DNA of 64,000 nucleotides from Rhizobium giardinii bv. giardinii H152 (GTDB taxonomy: Bacteria; Pseudomonadota; Alphaproteobacteria; Rhizobiales; Rhizobiaceae). A program made the translations under genes and the position numbers. Below the pieces are notes generated by a model. The model made no database searches. It was given only the letters and a program-made list of their open reading frames with translations, and was not told where the DNA came from. Of the stretch, positions 1 to 10,816 are shown in pieces; within the stretch, counting starts at the first letter, position 1, and the number at the start of each line of letters is the position of its first letter. The DNA is taken from the NCBI RefSeq assembly GCF_000379605.1, contig NZ_KB902713.1, positions 186,367 through 250,366 on the forward strand, in the 5' to 3' direction.

Positions 1-2226
1 GCCGCTGACGTTGGTAGTGACACTCGTGCTCTTGAAAGCAGTGAGTCCGCGATGTCTGCTATTTCTGACAGCATGGACCGCATGTGGTCCCTGCACAACG
101 ATGAGCTGTCCATTCGTCGTGACGTTGCCGCGAGCTTGACCGAGATCAAGCAGGTCGCGGCCGACCTGAAGCTGGCCGCGGTTAAAGTCCGTGCGCAGGT
201 CCGCAACCAGGAAAACTCTGGCAAAACGATGCTCAGAGAGGCTACCCGCTCAATCGACACGGCGGCAATTATGCAGCGGTTGTCGGAAAATCTAGTGAAC
301 CTTCCGGCCAGCGCGATGCAAACCCCCGAGGCACAGCAACAGGCGCTCATGATTAAAAAGGCGATGAAAACTGTCAAGCGCGTCGTTGCTACGGGCGATG
401 ATGGACAAGCAGTCGCAAACTTGGAACAGGCAATCTCCAGGCTCGTCGCTAATTCCGGGCTGGATAGCGCTTTCCTTCACAGCATTGGGATCGACCTTAG
501 TGCGTTTGCCCCGCGACTGCGAAATGACGCCATACAGCATATGATCGAGGGAACCCATGCAGTTCGGGGCTTGGATAAGCCATTGGCGGAATCGGAGACG
601 CTCGTTGCGGCAGTGGCATCGGTAGGCCAGGATGCCGATTCGATTGAGATTGAGATAAACAACCTGTTGCGGGCGGCCAGCACGGAAAACCAGCAGCGAC
701 TCGTTGAGCAACTTACGAAACTGACGCGTGACACCGTAGCGGTTGGAGGCGTAGCCGGTTCATTGCCAGACTTCCCCAAAATGGAAGAGACCCTCTACTC
801 ACAGGGGGATGCCATCGAACAGAATACCGAGAAGTTGGTCAAGATTGCGGAAGGGCGGCAGGCGCAGTACGCAGAGGCGGATAAAACCGTCCAGTCGATA
901 TGGAAAAATCTCGTGTCGTTCGCGTCGACTCAGGAACATGACGCTCACCGGGAAAGCGATTTCGCCCGACTGTTGTCCGCAGCTGCTACCGTCTCGGGTG
1001 TCTTGGTCGCCCTCTTGGCTGGAGCCGGCCTGATGGCGACATTGCGCTCGCCAATCGAACGGATCGCAAGGCGCATGCAGGCGCTAGCAACCGGTGATCT
1101 TCGATCAGACATCGTTGGCTGCCAGCGGAAAGACGAAATTGGCGATATGGCTCGGGCGCTTGAAGTTTTTCGCGGAAATGCGGTCTCCAAGCTCGAAGTT
1201 GAAGCACGTGCGCAAAACGACCGGAAAACGGCTGATCAGGAGCGGACGGATCGTGAGTTTGAACGTGCCCAGCTTGAGAAAGAAGTGTCCAGCGCTGTAC
1301 AAACACTCGGGGAGGCACTGTCTCGATTGGCGCGGGGAGACATCTCGCAAACGATCGACCGCCAGTTCCACCCCAATCTCGAGCAACTGCGGCGCGACTT
1401 CAACCACTCACTGTCCGTCCTCAGGGATACCGTGTCCCATATCGACGAAAATACCCAACAAATCAAATGGGGAACCAACGAACTTTTCAAAGCCTCCGAT
1501 GATTTGTCACGCCGGACTGAACGACAAGCTGCTTCCCTCGAAGAAACCGCCGCAGCCGTCGAGCAGGTGACTGCGACGGTGAGGAACTCCTCGGAGAATG
1601 CCTGTGAGACACAAGCGTTCGTTTCTGCAGTCAAGGAACATGCAGAGGGCGCGGCCATCATTGTAACTGATGCTATTAGCGCCATGGGGCGAATTCAGGA
1701 TGCATCTTACAAGATCGGTCAGATCATAGGATTGATCGACACGATTGCATTCCAGACGAACTTGCTTGCGTTGAATGCCGGCGTTGAAGCAGCTCGTGCC
1801 GGCGATGCTGGAAAAGGCTTCGCGGTCGTTGCACAAGAAGTACGCGAGCTTGCCCAAAGGTCGTCAGCCGCAGCGCTCGAGATCCGGCAGTTGATTTCAG
1901 AATCTTCCTCAGAGGTGGCCGTCGGTTCGGATTACGTCGGCAAGACCGGGGAGGCTCTGCACAGCATAGCGGCATCCATCGTGCAGATTTCTGATCGCAT
2001 CGACCAGATCGTGAGTTCCAGCCGCGAACAAGCGACTTCGCTGGCCGAGATCAATAACAACGTCAATGTTCTTGATCAGGGGACGCAACAGAATGCAGCC
2101 ATGGCTGAGCAGACAAACGCTGCAACGAAGACGCTTTCTGATCAGACTGTTGAACTCAGCGAACGGCTTGCTGGGTTCAAGTTATCAGATGACGGGCCGG
2201 CTCATCGGATAGGTCTCGCTGCATAA
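1..2226 (+). CDS. Methyl-accepting chemotaxis protein, 5' end outside the window
   Basis: Transmembrane chemoreceptor that would signal to CheA/CheW. The frame is open to base 1 and the first ATG (52) already lies inside the ligand-binding region: it aligns with about residue 110 of the chemoreceptor at 31650-34166, so roughly 100 residues and the first membrane segment are missing to the left. Counted from the ATG at 52, a membrane segment lies near 308-329, a HAMP domain near 330-385, a second HAMP-like stretch near 415-460, and the signalling domain near 470-710. The hairpin tip reads [20 protein letters not shown]. The C-terminus (HRIGLAA) has no CheR-docking pentapeptide. The ligand is not predictable. 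It lies directly upstream of an orphan binding protein, which could be its ligand-presenting partner; that is inference. Confidence 0.93.
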   Translation, partial: AADVGSDTRALESSESAMSAISDSMDRMWSLHNDELSIRRDVAASLTEIKQVAADLKLAAVKVRAQVRNQENSGKTMLREATRSIDTAAIMQRLSENLVNLPASAMQTPEAQQQALMIKKAMKTVKRVVATGDDGQAVANLEQAISRLVANSGLDSAFLHSIGIDLSAFAPRLRNDAIQHMIEGTHAVRGLDKPLAESETLVAAVASVGQDADSIEIEINNLLRAASTENQQRLVEQLTKLTRDTVAVGGVAGSLPDFPKMEETLYSQGDAIEQNTEKLVKIAEGRQAQYAEADKTVQSIWKNLVSFASTQEHDAHRESDFARLLSAAATVSGVLVALLAGAGLMATLRSPIERIARRMQALATGDLRSDIVGCQRKDEIGDMARALEVFRGNAVSKLEVEARAQNDRKTADQERTDREFERAQLEKEVSSAVQTLGEALSRLARGDISQTIDRQFHPNLEQLRRDFNHSLSVLRDTVSHIDENTQQIKWGTNELFKASDDLSRRTERQAASLEETAAAVEQVTATVRNSSENACETQAFVSAVKEHAEGAAIIVTDAISAMGRIQDASYKIGQIIGLIDTIAFQTNLLALNAGVEAARAGDAGKGFAVVAQEVRELAQRSSAAALEIRQLISESSSEVAVGSDYVGKTGEALHSIAASIVQISDRIDQIVSSSREQATSLAEINNNVNVLDQGTQQNAAMAEQTNAATKTLSDQTVELSERLAGFKLSDDGPAHRIGLAA

Positions 2227-2446
2227 GGCAGCCGTGGTTAGGTTCGAAGCATTCCGATGGCGGGCCATGCCGCCATTCGATCGAATGAAGGTCACATACC
2301 CCAGCGCACGATTTCGCTTCGATGCGCCGGTCTCTCTCCTGGTAGCTCTTTGTCGCTCTCCGTCGCGCAGGATTCAGCACGGCCCGGGCCGACCTTAAGA
2401 CAACGAAACTATCATCCAGTGCTCAGACTTTGAAAGGTGTCTATCC

Positions 2447-3616
2447 GTGTGCGTACGTGAGTTGATAATTGGATTTTTTCTCGCCGCAACCCTGGCTATC
2501 CCGCTGACGGCAAAGGCTGGCGGGCTCAGTGAACTGCCGCGGGAAGAGCGAAAGACCTACGAGTTATTGGACCCGCGGTTGCCCACGGGAGAGTCTGTAT
2601 TTCGGAATTTCAAAGCAAAGCGAGCGCCACCGTGGAAAATTGGTTACGCCTCTAGCTACGCTGATAACACATGGCGTGCGAACGTCCTTGATGAATTTAC
2701 AAATGAGCTTCTGCCGACTTTCAAGAAGGCTGGGCTGGTATCCGAGCTCGTCGTTACGCAGTCCAATCTCGATGATAGCGCCCAGATCAGCCAAATGCGG
2801 CAGATGGTAGATGATGGTGTCGACGCCATAATCATATGCTGCTCCAACCTTACAGCGCTCAACCCGACAATAGAGTACGCCTATTCGAAAGGCGTGCCTG
2901 TTATCTCATACTCCGGTTACGTGACGTCGCCGTTCGCAATCAATGCGACAGAGAATAACATGCAAGGCGGTTTTGAGGCGTCAAAGTGGTTGGCTGAAGA
3001 AATCGAAGGCAGCGGCAATGTGCTGCTTGTGTCCGGAATCACTGGCTTCGCCTCCTCAGACAGCTTCCAGGTCGGCGCCACAAAGGCCTTGGAGTACTAT
3101 CCCGAGATCAACGTCGTCGGACAGGTTGACGGGAAATGGACAGACAGCGTCGCACAATCTGAAGTGCAGAAATTCCTTGCCGCTAACCCTGGCCGAATTG
3201 ATGGTATTATTGTTCAGTCGGGAGCCGAGTCTGGTGTGATCGACGCCGTCCGCCAGTCCGGGCGCGAGATAGTGCCGGTCGTGCTTGGGGGAGAAGCTTC
3301 GGCATCATGCTACTGGCGTAAGAATCCTGAATTTGTAAGCAGGAGCTTCCACTTCTGGCCGCCGCGCTCCGAGGCTCGTTTCGTATGGGACGTAATGATG
3401 CGCACTCTGCAGGGTCAAGGTCCGAAGATACAGTCCATTCTGCGACCGGCGATTCCTTACACGATCGATGATGTAAAGGCGGATCTGCCAGCCAATTGCG
3501 ATCCTAATAGTGAAGACTGGCTCGAACCGAAGGATGCAGCTTGGTGGACTGCTGACGCTGCCGCTAAATATTTCGACAATCCAGCAGATCCACTTTCTTG
3601 GAGACCAACCAATTGA
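2447..3616 (+). CDS. Periplasmic sugar/TorT-type substrate-binding protein, orphan
   Basis: Periplasmic binding protein of the ribose-binding/TorT class (389 aa). The GTG start at 2447 has a GAAAGG-type site about 9 bp upstream and is followed by a signal peptide of about 24 residues ending near AKAGG. It is very similar along its whole length to the binding protein at 21802-22971; shared blocks include MVDDGVDAIIICCSN, INATENN, VLGGEAS, CYWR and SFHFWPPR. No permease or ATPase gene lies beside it, so it must use the importer encoded at 16.0-19.6 kb or serve only in sensing. Its neighbour upstream is a chemoreceptor. No copy of the dyad found in the main regulon is visible upstream, so it is probably regulated differently. 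Confidence 0.9.
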   Translation: MCVRELIIGFFLAATLAIPLTAKAGGLSELPREERKTYELLDPRLPTGESVFRNFKAKRAPPWKIGYASSYADNTWRANVLDEFTNELLPTFKKAGLVSELVVTQSNLDDSAQISQMRQMVDDGVDAIIICCSNLTALNPTIEYAYSKGVPVISYSGYVTSPFAINATENNMQGGFEASKWLAEEIEGSGNVLLVSGITGFASSDSFQVGATKALEYYPEINVVGQVDGKWTDSVAQSEVQKFLAANPGRIDGIIVQSGAESGVIDAVRQSGREIVPVVLGGEASASCYWRKNPEFVSRSFHFWPPRSEARFVWDVMMRTLQGQGPKIQSILRPAIPYTIDDVKADLPANCDPNSEDWLEPKDAAWWTADAAAKYFDNPADPLSWRPTN

Positions 3617-4020
3617 TCTTGCATTGCTGTATAGTCGGTGAAACGCACCCCGCCCAGCCTCGGGCGAGGTCGGCGACGTGCGGGGAACGCCGCTTGTCGC
3701 GTCAGGAGGAATTCTAGAAACGTTGCGGTTCCAATGGAGCAACGATGTTCCTTGCCGGGGCACTCTCGCCCCGGACGCTGGGCATATTCTCCTGCGCTAT
3801 TACTGATCCACCCCTGCCACACCCCCTCACGAAGTAGGACAACGTTCTCACTGCGCCAACCAATCCGCACTACGCGGCGAAAGTTGCCGCTCCGGAAGGC
3901 AGCCGTCCGACCACAACTGCAACAATTTGCGGCTCAAATGACTTGGGCAGCGTTCCCCGGAAGAACTCCTGATGGGATGGATGATGCATCCTATTTTGGT
4001 CCTTGGTAAGGAGCTTCACG
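3617..4020. other. Intergenic stretch without a recognisable gene
   Basis: About 400 bp between the binding-protein gene and the c-di-GMP gene. I see no convincing coding frame and no strong terminator hairpin with a T-run. It should contain the promoter of the downstream gene, which has a clear AAGGAG ribosome-binding site at 4008-4013. Confidence 0.5.
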
Positions 4021-6579
4021 ATGAAGTCGCCACTAGAACCGCTTGGGCAGCCTTCCTTTTTTGTGGAAAGGCGCGATCGCCAGCGAGACGGAGCGCTGCA
4101 TCACGATACCTCAACCGACCGAAGAGCGGTTCTTGAAGCGTTGCTCGGCGTGTTGCCCCTCCCGATTTTCTACAAAGATTGCCAGTGTCGTTACGTGGGC
4201 TGCAACAAAGCGTTCGAAGACCTCCTTGGTTACTCGCGCGATGAAATCATTGGGAAAACGGATCTTGATCTCGGTTCGACACAACTAGCGGAACTTTATT
4301 CTAGCGAGGATAATGCCCTTCTCGAAAGGGGTGGATCCCAAGTCTCCGAGCGTAAGATCGCCATTGCAAGCGGTGTCGTGCTAGATGTTGTCTGTAACAA
4401 GGCCGTTTTCAGAGTTGAGGACGACGAGCCCGCCGGTTTGATTGGTGTTATAGTCGACATTACCGAGCACAAGCTGGCAGAGCAGGAGCTCAAAAACGCC
4501 CTTGAACTCGCCGAAGGGATCGTCACTGCCATTCCAGATGTTCTCTTCGAGGTGGACGAGGAGGGGCGTTATCTTCAAGTTTGGACCAGAAATCCGGAAC
4601 TCCTAGCCCAGCAACGGGAGATGCTCCTCGGCAGGACGGTCAACCAGGTTCTCGCGCCTGATCAAGCGGCCATCGCAATGGAGGCGCTTCGAACTGCAAG
4701 CAATGAGGGAGTTGCCTACGGCCGATGCATTTGCGTCTCATTGCCGAACGGCGAGACACGGTGGTTCGAGCTGTCTGTGGCCAGACGACCGAGCGCCGAT
4801 CCTGACGCCGCCACGACGCTCCTGGCATTCTCGCGCGATGTCACCGAACGAAAACAGGCGGAAGACGCCATCAACTACGTGCGGACGCAATTGCTGAGCG
4901 TGCTTCAAACAATTCCTGATATGGTTTGGGTAAAGGACGTGGATGGTGTCCACCTATTGTGCAATCATGCCTTCGAGCGGCTGACTGGGAAGACGGAGGC
5001 GGAGGTCGTTGGAAAAACCGACCTCGAGTTGTTCGGGGCTAAAAGAGCTCGGATTTTCCGAAAGTCTGATAAGGCTACAATCGAGGCCGGTGGCATTCTG
5101 ATGGACGAGGAATGGGTGGTTTCGTCGGAGAACGGTCAATCCATCCTTCTCGAAACACGTAAAGTTGCGGTCCTCGGCGCAGGTGGAGAAGTTACCGGAG
5201 TCCTGGGTGTATCTCGCGATGTCACGGAACTGAACGCCTCGCGGGAAAAAATCAAACAGATGGCCTTCTACGATGCGGTGACTTGTTTGCCGAACCGATT
5301 GATGTTTAACGACCGATTGCGACAGGTGGTCAGTGCCGTGTCATCGCAAGGTAAGCGTGCCGGGATAATGCTGATAGACATCGACCATTTCAAAGTTGTC
5401 AACGATACGATGGGTCACCCGGTCGGTGATCAATTACTCTGCCAGGTTGCTGCTCGGCTTAAAGCATCGGTTCGCGACCGAGACACCGTTGCCCGGTTCG
5501 GCGGCGACGAATTCGCCATCCTGCTGCCAGAAATCCGGAAAGCCGACGACCTCGATCGGGTTGCCTGCGCGATCCTCGAGAGGTTCAAAGATTGTTTCCT
5601 ACTGGATGGCAAGGAAGTCTACGTTTCATGCAGCGTAGGCATCGCGGTCTCGCCCGACGACAGCACAAATGTCAATGACCTCGTGAAATACGCCGACTCG
5701 GCGATGTATTTTGCCAAACGCTCGGGAAGAAACAGTTTTCGCTTCTATTCGAAGGACCTGACCGTAGACGTGGAGGAGCGCATGCACTTGGAATCTGAAT
5801 TGCGCCGCGCTATCGAGCGCGAAGAATTGGAGCTGCACTACCAGCCCAAGGTGCTTCTGGCCAGCGGCGCAATGGTTGGTTCGGAAGCGTTGTTGAGATG
5901 GAATCATCCCCAAATGGGCATGATTCCGCCCGCCCGCTTTATTCCGGTCGCGGAGGATACGGGGCTAATCGTTGAACTCGGGCGATGGGTGCTGCGTGAA
6001 GCTTGCGAGACAGCGAAGGAGCTGAACGCCGATAGCCAGCAACCGCACAAGGTGGCAGTCAACCTTTCGGTTAAGCAATTCCAATGTGCACGGTTGGCAA
6101 ACTCGATCGCGGAGATTCTCGATGAAACCGGCTGCCGTGCGGAATGGATCGAAATCGAAATCACGGAGAGCCTGCTTTTGGATCGGAAAGACAATACACT
6201 GCAGACGCTTCTCAAGCTGCGTCAGATGGGATTTTCAATTGCTATCGATGATTTTGGCACCGGCTATTCGGCGCTCAACTATCTCGCCCGCTTCCCAATC
6301 GATACCCTGAAGATTGATCGGTCATTCATAAATAGCGCAGACAAAAGGAACGAAGAGTTGGTCAAGGCAATCCTCTCCATTGCGCAGTGTCTCGGACAGA
6401 ATGTGGTGGCAGAAGGTGTTGAGACCGCCGAGCAGGAAGCATTTCTAGCGGCGAACGGATGCGGTTCGGCCCAAGGCTTTCTTTACAGCAAGGCCTTACC
6501 CAAGACGGAGTTCATCGCTCTGTGGCAGAGCTCGTCCGCCACCGGCTACGTTTCAGGTGAAATGAGGCGTTTTGGATGA
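4021..6579 (+). CDS. PAS-PAS-PAS-GGDEF-EAL cyclic-di-GMP turnover protein
   Basis: Cytosolic signalling protein predicted to make and/or degrade c-di-GMP. ATG 4021 was chosen because AAGGAG sits 7 bp upstream; an in-frame TTG at 4003 is less likely. From the ATG (852 aa) there are three PAS domains near residues 35-150, 155-275 and 285-400, a GGDEF domain (RFGGDEF near residue 493) and an EAL domain (SEALLRW near 620) ending near 840. No membrane segment is seen. Both catalytic signature motifs are intact, so either activity is possible. It is a close paralogue, with the same domain order, of the protein on the opposite strand at 7943-10642. Confidence 0.93.
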   Translation: MKSPLEPLGQPSFFVERRDRQRDGALHHDTSTDRRAVLEALLGVLPLPIFYKDCQCRYVGCNKAFEDLLGYSRDEIIGKTDLDLGSTQLAELYSSEDNALLERGGSQVSERKIAIASGVVLDVVCNKAVFRVEDDEPAGLIGVIVDITEHKLAEQELKNALELAEGIVTAIPDVLFEVDEEGRYLQVWTRNPELLAQQREMLLGRTVNQVLAPDQAAIAMEALRTASNEGVAYGRCICVSLPNGETRWFELSVARRPSADPDAATTLLAFSRDVTERKQAEDAINYVRTQLLSVLQTIPDMVWVKDVDGVHLLCNHAFERLTGKTEAEVVGKTDLELFGAKRARIFRKSDKATIEAGGILMDEEWVVSSENGQSILLETRKVAVLGAGGEVTGVLGVSRDVTELNASREKIKQMAFYDAVTCLPNRLMFNDRLRQVVSAVSSQGKRAGIMLIDIDHFKVVNDTMGHPVGDQLLCQVAARLKASVRDRDTVARFGGDEFAILLPEIRKADDLDRVACAILERFKDCFLLDGKEVYVSCSVGIAVSPDDSTNVNDLVKYADSAMYFAKRSGRNSFRFYSKDLTVDVEERMHLESELRRAIEREELELHYQPKVLLASGAMVGSEALLRWNHPQMGMIPPARFIPVAEDTGLIVELGRWVLREACETAKELNADSQQPHKVAVNLSVKQFQCARLANSIAEILDETGCRAEWIEIEITESLLLDRKDNTLQTLLKLRQMGFSIAIDDFGTGYSALNYLARFPIDTLKIDRSFINSADKRNEELVKAILSIAQCLGQNVVAEGVETAEQEAFLAANGCGSAQGFLYSKALPKTEFIALWQSSSATGYVSGEMRRFG

Positions 6580-6654
6580 TTGCTAAGTGAACGTCGCGAA
6601 CCGATTTAGCGGCAATTACCATCGTCGGCCAGAGCCTGCGGCCGCCGGTCTTCC

Positions 6655-7285
6655 GGGGCGCGCAAATCGTCTCGGCGTCTTAGGTCGTCCTGGGCACACT
6701 GAAGGCGCCGTGGATATTGCAAGCTTGGCGGGCCTGGTTGGTGTCATCTGCGAGATCGCCAATGACGATGGGACCATGTCGCGACTGACAGATCTCGAGA
6801 AGTTCGCGAACGCCCATGGCCTGCACATAATAACGATCGACGCTTTGATTGAGTACTGCAGTAGCCACGATCTCAAGGTCAAGCGTTACGCGCAATCGCG
6901 TATGCCAACGCCATTTGGCGCATTCAATGCGATCGCCTACCGCGGCGGATTGACTGGAACAGAACACGTAGCATTGACACTTGGCGAGTTGCGCGAACAG
7001 GAGGACTTCTCGACGCGTGCACTCTGAAAGTCTGATGGGTGAGGCCTTCCGCTCCCTGCAACTCGAAATGCCCCTTCGAGCGGTCCAGCTATCGGGTGCG
7101 GGTTGCGTGATCTATATGCGCGGCCAAGAGGGACGTGGCATCGGCTTAGGAAACAAGATCGCGGCCTACAGTTTGCAGATTCATCGTTTGACACACTCGA
7201 GGCCAATCGGGCACTCGGCTTTGCATCCGATTCCCGTGGCTACGATGCCGTTGCGGAAATCATCCGCGACCTCGGTATACGTCGC
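6655..7285 (+). pseudogene. ribBA: Decayed ribBA (DHBP synthase / GTP cyclohydrolase II) remnant
   Basis: Broken gene for the bifunctional riboflavin-synthesis protein. The RibB C-terminal part is readable first (LGVLGRPGHTEGAVD, VICEIANDDGTM, IDALIEYC), then the start of the RibA part ([25 protein letters not shown]). The frame then shifts to [10 protein letters not shown] and [22 protein letters not shown], and shifts again to [11 protein letters not shown] and [10 protein letters not shown]. The RibB N-terminus and the zinc-cysteine segment of RibA are missing. With at least two frameshifts and both ends eroded it cannot make RibBA. A separate intact ribB lies at 14707-15510. Confidence 0.85.
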
Positions 7286-7559
7286 AGAGGCGCTCGCGGG
7301 GAATGGCAGAGTTTTACGGCTGCGCTGGCGCACCATTGTTGCTTCGGAGGACAAGTATTCGAATTGCTCGAAAGAAATTTCGACAAGTCACGGCACAAGT
7401 TCCATAATAGAACTTACCTGATTTTGGCTAAGTCTCTCGAATCATTTGTTAAATGGCGAGTTTTTGCGCCCCATGGCGTGAAAATAACGGTCCGCCTCGT
7501 CCCTCACATCGGAACATCAAATTTCGTGACGTTTATGCTTCGGCCTCGAGCGCATGCTT
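7286..7559. other. Non-coding stretch between ribBA remnant and IS remnant
   Basis: No gene is recognisable. The sequence lies between two decayed elements and is probably eroded former coding or insertion-sequence DNA. Confidence 0.4.
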
Positions 7560-7905
7560 CACGCGCACAACCAGCAGTGCCACGGCAACACTGATCTACG
7601 GCTCGCCCGAGCCAATGCTTTTGCCACGGATCGAAACACCGGTCTTGTCCAGATGTCACTTGTGCCGAGCCGACCGGAACTGCGGCGGCGAATGTGGTTT
7701 GCGAAGATACGACCAAATTTCCCTGCCCACAGGCCAGATCGTCTGGTGCGAGACAATGATCCCACGAGCGGCCCAGCATGTCCTCGACCATCCGCAGTGT
7801 CAAAAAGGGAAACGGAACCAAAGCCACACCGCATGGGCAATAATTTCAGTAGGAAAGCGGTGGCGGAGATAAAGTGGATCACGGTCCGTTATGCCCAATC
7901 ATGGC
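7560..7905 (-). mobile_element. IS6-family transposase remnant (copy 1)
   Basis: Reading leftwards and allowing frameshifts gives pieces of an IS6/IS26-type DDE transposase: an N-terminal block matching HRFPTEIIAHAVWLFFRF of the second copy, LRMVEDMLGR, GIIVSHQTIW, KFGRIFANHIRRRSSGRLG and HWLGRAVDQ. The frame is interrupted several times and the C-terminal catalytic part is lost, so it is inactive. About 200 bp (7705-7905) is repeated at 14515-14712 in the same orientation. No terminal inverted repeat could be fixed. Confidence 0.75.
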
Positions 7906-7942
7906 ACGGCGTATCTCAAGGTCCGTTGCCGTTACGATCCCC

Positions 7943-10642
7943 TCAGGGGCGTGCGTTTGCGACGAGAAGTTCGGACTTCGGGACGGGCTTACTATAGTAG
8001 AACCCTTGTGCCACAGCGCAGCCGCTTTCAGCCAAGAATTTTTCTTGTTCGACCGTCTCCACGCCCTCAGCGACCACATTTTGCCCTAGGCAGCGCGCAA
8101 TCGAGAGAATTGCCTTCACCAGTTCCCGACTTCGCTTATCCGATCGATTGATGAATGACCGGTCAATCTTGAGGGTATCAATGGGAAAGTTAGCCAAATA
8201 GCTCAGAGATGAGTAGCCGGTGCCGAAATCATCGATCGCTATGGAAATTCCGCTCGCATGCAATTGAGAGAGTGTCGTCGAAACGCCCTCGCAGTTGTGG
8301 AGCAGGAGACTCTCAGTTATTTCGACCTCGATCCACTCCGCACGACAACCGGTTTCCTGCAATACGTCCGCGATCGTTTGCGACAAATGCGGGCATTGAA
8401 ACTGCTTAGGAGACAAATTTATCGCGATCTTGTGCGGGGGCAGTCCATCTGCATTCATGGCGGCAGCCATCAGACACGCCTCATGCAGCACCCAGCGTCC
8501 CAGATCGATGATCAATCCGGTTTCCTCGGCGACACCTATGAATTCTCCCGGAGGGATCATTCCCTTCTTCGGATGATGCCATCGAAGCAGGGCTTCTGAA
8601 CCGATCACCTTTCCGTTGTCCAAAAGGACCTTTGGCTGATAATGGAGTTCAAGGTGCCCATGTCTCATAGCTAGGCGTAGGTCTGATTCTAGCGCCAGAC
8701 GCTTTTCAGCCCCAATCGTGAGATCCCTTGAGTAGAAGCGGAAGTTGCTACGTCCCGAACGCTTCGCCAGATACATTGCAGAATCCGCATATTTCACCAA
8801 ATCGTCGGGTGCCTCGCCGTCATTTGGAAATACCGATATCCCGATGCTGCAGGATACGAAGAACTCCCTGTCGGAAAGCATGAAACGTTCTCCGAATGCG
8901 GCGAGCATTCTGCTGGCAATTTGAGCCAAATCGTCATTGTCCTTAACATTCGGAAGCAAGACAGCAAACTCATCGCCACCGAGTCTCGCCACTGTGTCGC
9001 TGGTACGGACGCCTTCTTTCAAGCGGGTCGCCACCTGCCGCAGCAACTCGTCACCGACGGGATGTCCCATAGTGTCATTGACTGCTTTGAAATGGTCCAT
9101 GTCGACGAGCATCACCCCGGCTCGCTGGCCCGCCGAAGCCGCGTCCCCGATCATCTCGCGTAACCGTTCATTGAAAAGTGTCCGGTTAGGCAGGCCGGTC
9201 AGAGAATCGTAGAATGCCATCTGACGGATTTTCTTACGGGACGTGTCCAGTTCGGTGATATCGCGGGCGACGCCGAGAATCCCGGTCAGCTTTCCCCCCG
9301 TGAATACCGGAACCTTACGAGTTTCCAAAAGCACTGATCGGCCGTCCTCGTGAGCGGTGAACCGTTCCTCATTGATGAGAATACGGCCGGCTTGCATGGC
9401 CTCCTCATCCTTGTCCCGAAAAAACTGTGCGAGCTCGGCAGTAAACAGATCATAGTCCGTTTTCCCAACGATTTCCGCTTCTGCCTTGCCGACCAATCCT
9501 TCGAAGGCATGATTGCACAACAGATATTTGCCTGTTACGTCTTTCAGCCATACCATGTCCGGAATGGTCTGCAAGACACTTAGGAGGCGAGCCCGAGCTT
9601 CAATAGTCGTTCCCTCGGCGTGCTTTCGTTCGGTAATATCGCGAGATAACACAAGAAAAGTGACGGTTGAGTGATTGCTGCTTGGTCGCTTTGCCACCGA
9701 GAGTTCAAACCAACGGGATTCGCCGTTTGGTAGGGCGATACGGACACACCGACCGTAGGAGGCGCCGGTTTCGTCGGCTTCTTCAAGTGCCAGCATGGCG
9801 ATGTCGCCCTGATCTGGAGGGAGCACATCGCGGACAAGCTTGCCGAGCAGTACTTCTTTTCGCTGCGCCAGGAGCTCCTGATTCCTTGCCCAGACCTGCA
9901 GGTAGCGACCGTCGGCATCTACCTCGAACAGAACGTCAGGAATGGCGGCGATAATTCCCTCTGCGAATTCAAGAGCCTCTTTGAGATCATGCTCCGCACG
10001 TTTTCGCTCTGTGATGTCCAACATTGCGCCAACCAAGCCGATCCTGTTACCGGCGATATCAGTGATCGCTGTTTTGCTGAGTAAAAGATCAACTACGCCA
10101 CCATCTTCGGCGGTGGTCTTTGCTTCATATTGCTGAACACCGCCATTTGCAAAAAGCGCCTCGTCCAACGCGGCATACGTCTCGGCTATGGGTGCGGGTA
10201 CCAAATCGAAAACGGTTTTTCCGATAATCTCTGCCCTTGAGCGACCGGAGAAGCTTTCGAACGCCCTGTTGCAACCAAGGTGTACCCCCTCTCTGTTCTT
10301 GAAGAAGACGGGTAACGGGATCGCGTCGAGTACGACGGCACTGGACATCTCTTCGGCGTCGAATGGCATGTCGACGGTTGTCTCAGAATGCCGGGGGGCC
10401 GCCCCAATAGACTTCTCAAAGGGTTGCGCCAGACTCGCGACATCCGCGTCGTGACCATGCGATGAACGGACAATGGAGGCCTCCGAAAATGGCGGTACCG
10501 TGCCCGTGGCAAGCGGAGGACTGGCATTGACCGCATTGCGAAAGGCGTGACGCCCCTGTTTGATTTGAGCATCAATCGCCATCTGCGTTTCTACAGGCTG
10601 TCCGAGGCGGGATGTTCGTTCCGTTTGACGTAACTGTTTCAT
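7943..10642 (-). CDS. PAS-PAS-PAS-GGDEF-EAL cyclic-di-GMP turnover protein (paralogue)
   Basis: Paralogue of the protein at 4021-6579 with the same architecture. ATG 10642 (MKQLRQ...) is preferred because GAGGA lies 8 bp upstream; the frame also opens at 10678. From 10642 (899 aa) a low-complexity N-terminus of about 75 residues precedes three PAS domains (about 80-200, 205-325, 335-450), a GGDEF domain (RLGGDEF near 552) and an EAL domain (SEALLRW near 681). No membrane segment is visible. The two genes face each other across the ribBA and IS6 remnants, which suggests an old inverted duplication followed by divergence. Whether synthase or phosphodiesterase activity dominates cannot be read from the motifs, since both are intact. 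Confidence 0.93.
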   Translation of the reverse strand: MKQLRQTERTSRLGQPVETQMAIDAQIKQGRHAFRNAVNASPPLATGTVPPFSEASIVRSSHGHDADVASLAQPFEKSIGAAPRHSETTVDMPFDAEEMSSAVVLDAIPLPVFFKNREGVHLGCNRAFESFSGRSRAEIIGKTVFDLVPAPIAETYAALDEALFANGGVQQYEAKTTAEDGGVVDLLLSKTAITDIAGNRIGLVGAMLDITERKRAEHDLKEALEFAEGIIAAIPDVLFEVDADGRYLQVWARNQELLAQRKEVLLGKLVRDVLPPDQGDIAMLALEEADETGASYGRCVRIALPNGESRWFELSVAKRPSSNHSTVTFLVLSRDITERKHAEGTTIEARARLLSVLQTIPDMVWLKDVTGKYLLCNHAFEGLVGKAEAEIVGKTDYDLFTAELAQFFRDKDEEAMQAGRILINEERFTAHEDGRSVLLETRKVPVFTGGKLTGILGVARDITELDTSRKKIRQMAFYDSLTGLPNRTLFNERLREMIGDAASAGQRAGVMLVDMDHFKAVNDTMGHPVGDELLRQVATRLKEGVRTSDTVARLGGDEFAVLLPNVKDNDDLAQIASRMLAAFGERFMLSDREFFVSCSIGISVFPNDGEAPDDLVKYADSAMYLAKRSGRSNFRFYSRDLTIGAEKRLALESDLRLAMRHGHLELHYQPKVLLDNGKVIGSEALLRWHHPKKGMIPPGEFIGVAEETGLIIDLGRWVLHEACLMAAAMNADGLPPHKIAINLSPKQFQCPHLSQTIADVLQETGCRAEWIEVEITESLLLHNCEGVSTTLSQLHASGISIAIDDFGTGYSSLSYLANFPIDTLKIDRSFINRSDKRSRELVKAILSIARCLGQNVVAEGVETVEQEKFLAESGCAVAQGFYYSKPVPKSELLVANARP

Positions 10643-10816
10643 GTGCCTGTCCTCTTTACCACGTGGCTGAACAATCATGCGTCAAGCCAGAGTTTTGTTA
10701 GGACCGCACAAGTCATTTGGCGGAGTACCATGCCGCGACCCCACCGGGATATCGCTCTCGTTCACAATCATCAAAGATGCGCATTTTACTGTGGTCGGCG
10801 ACGCCGCCCATACGAT

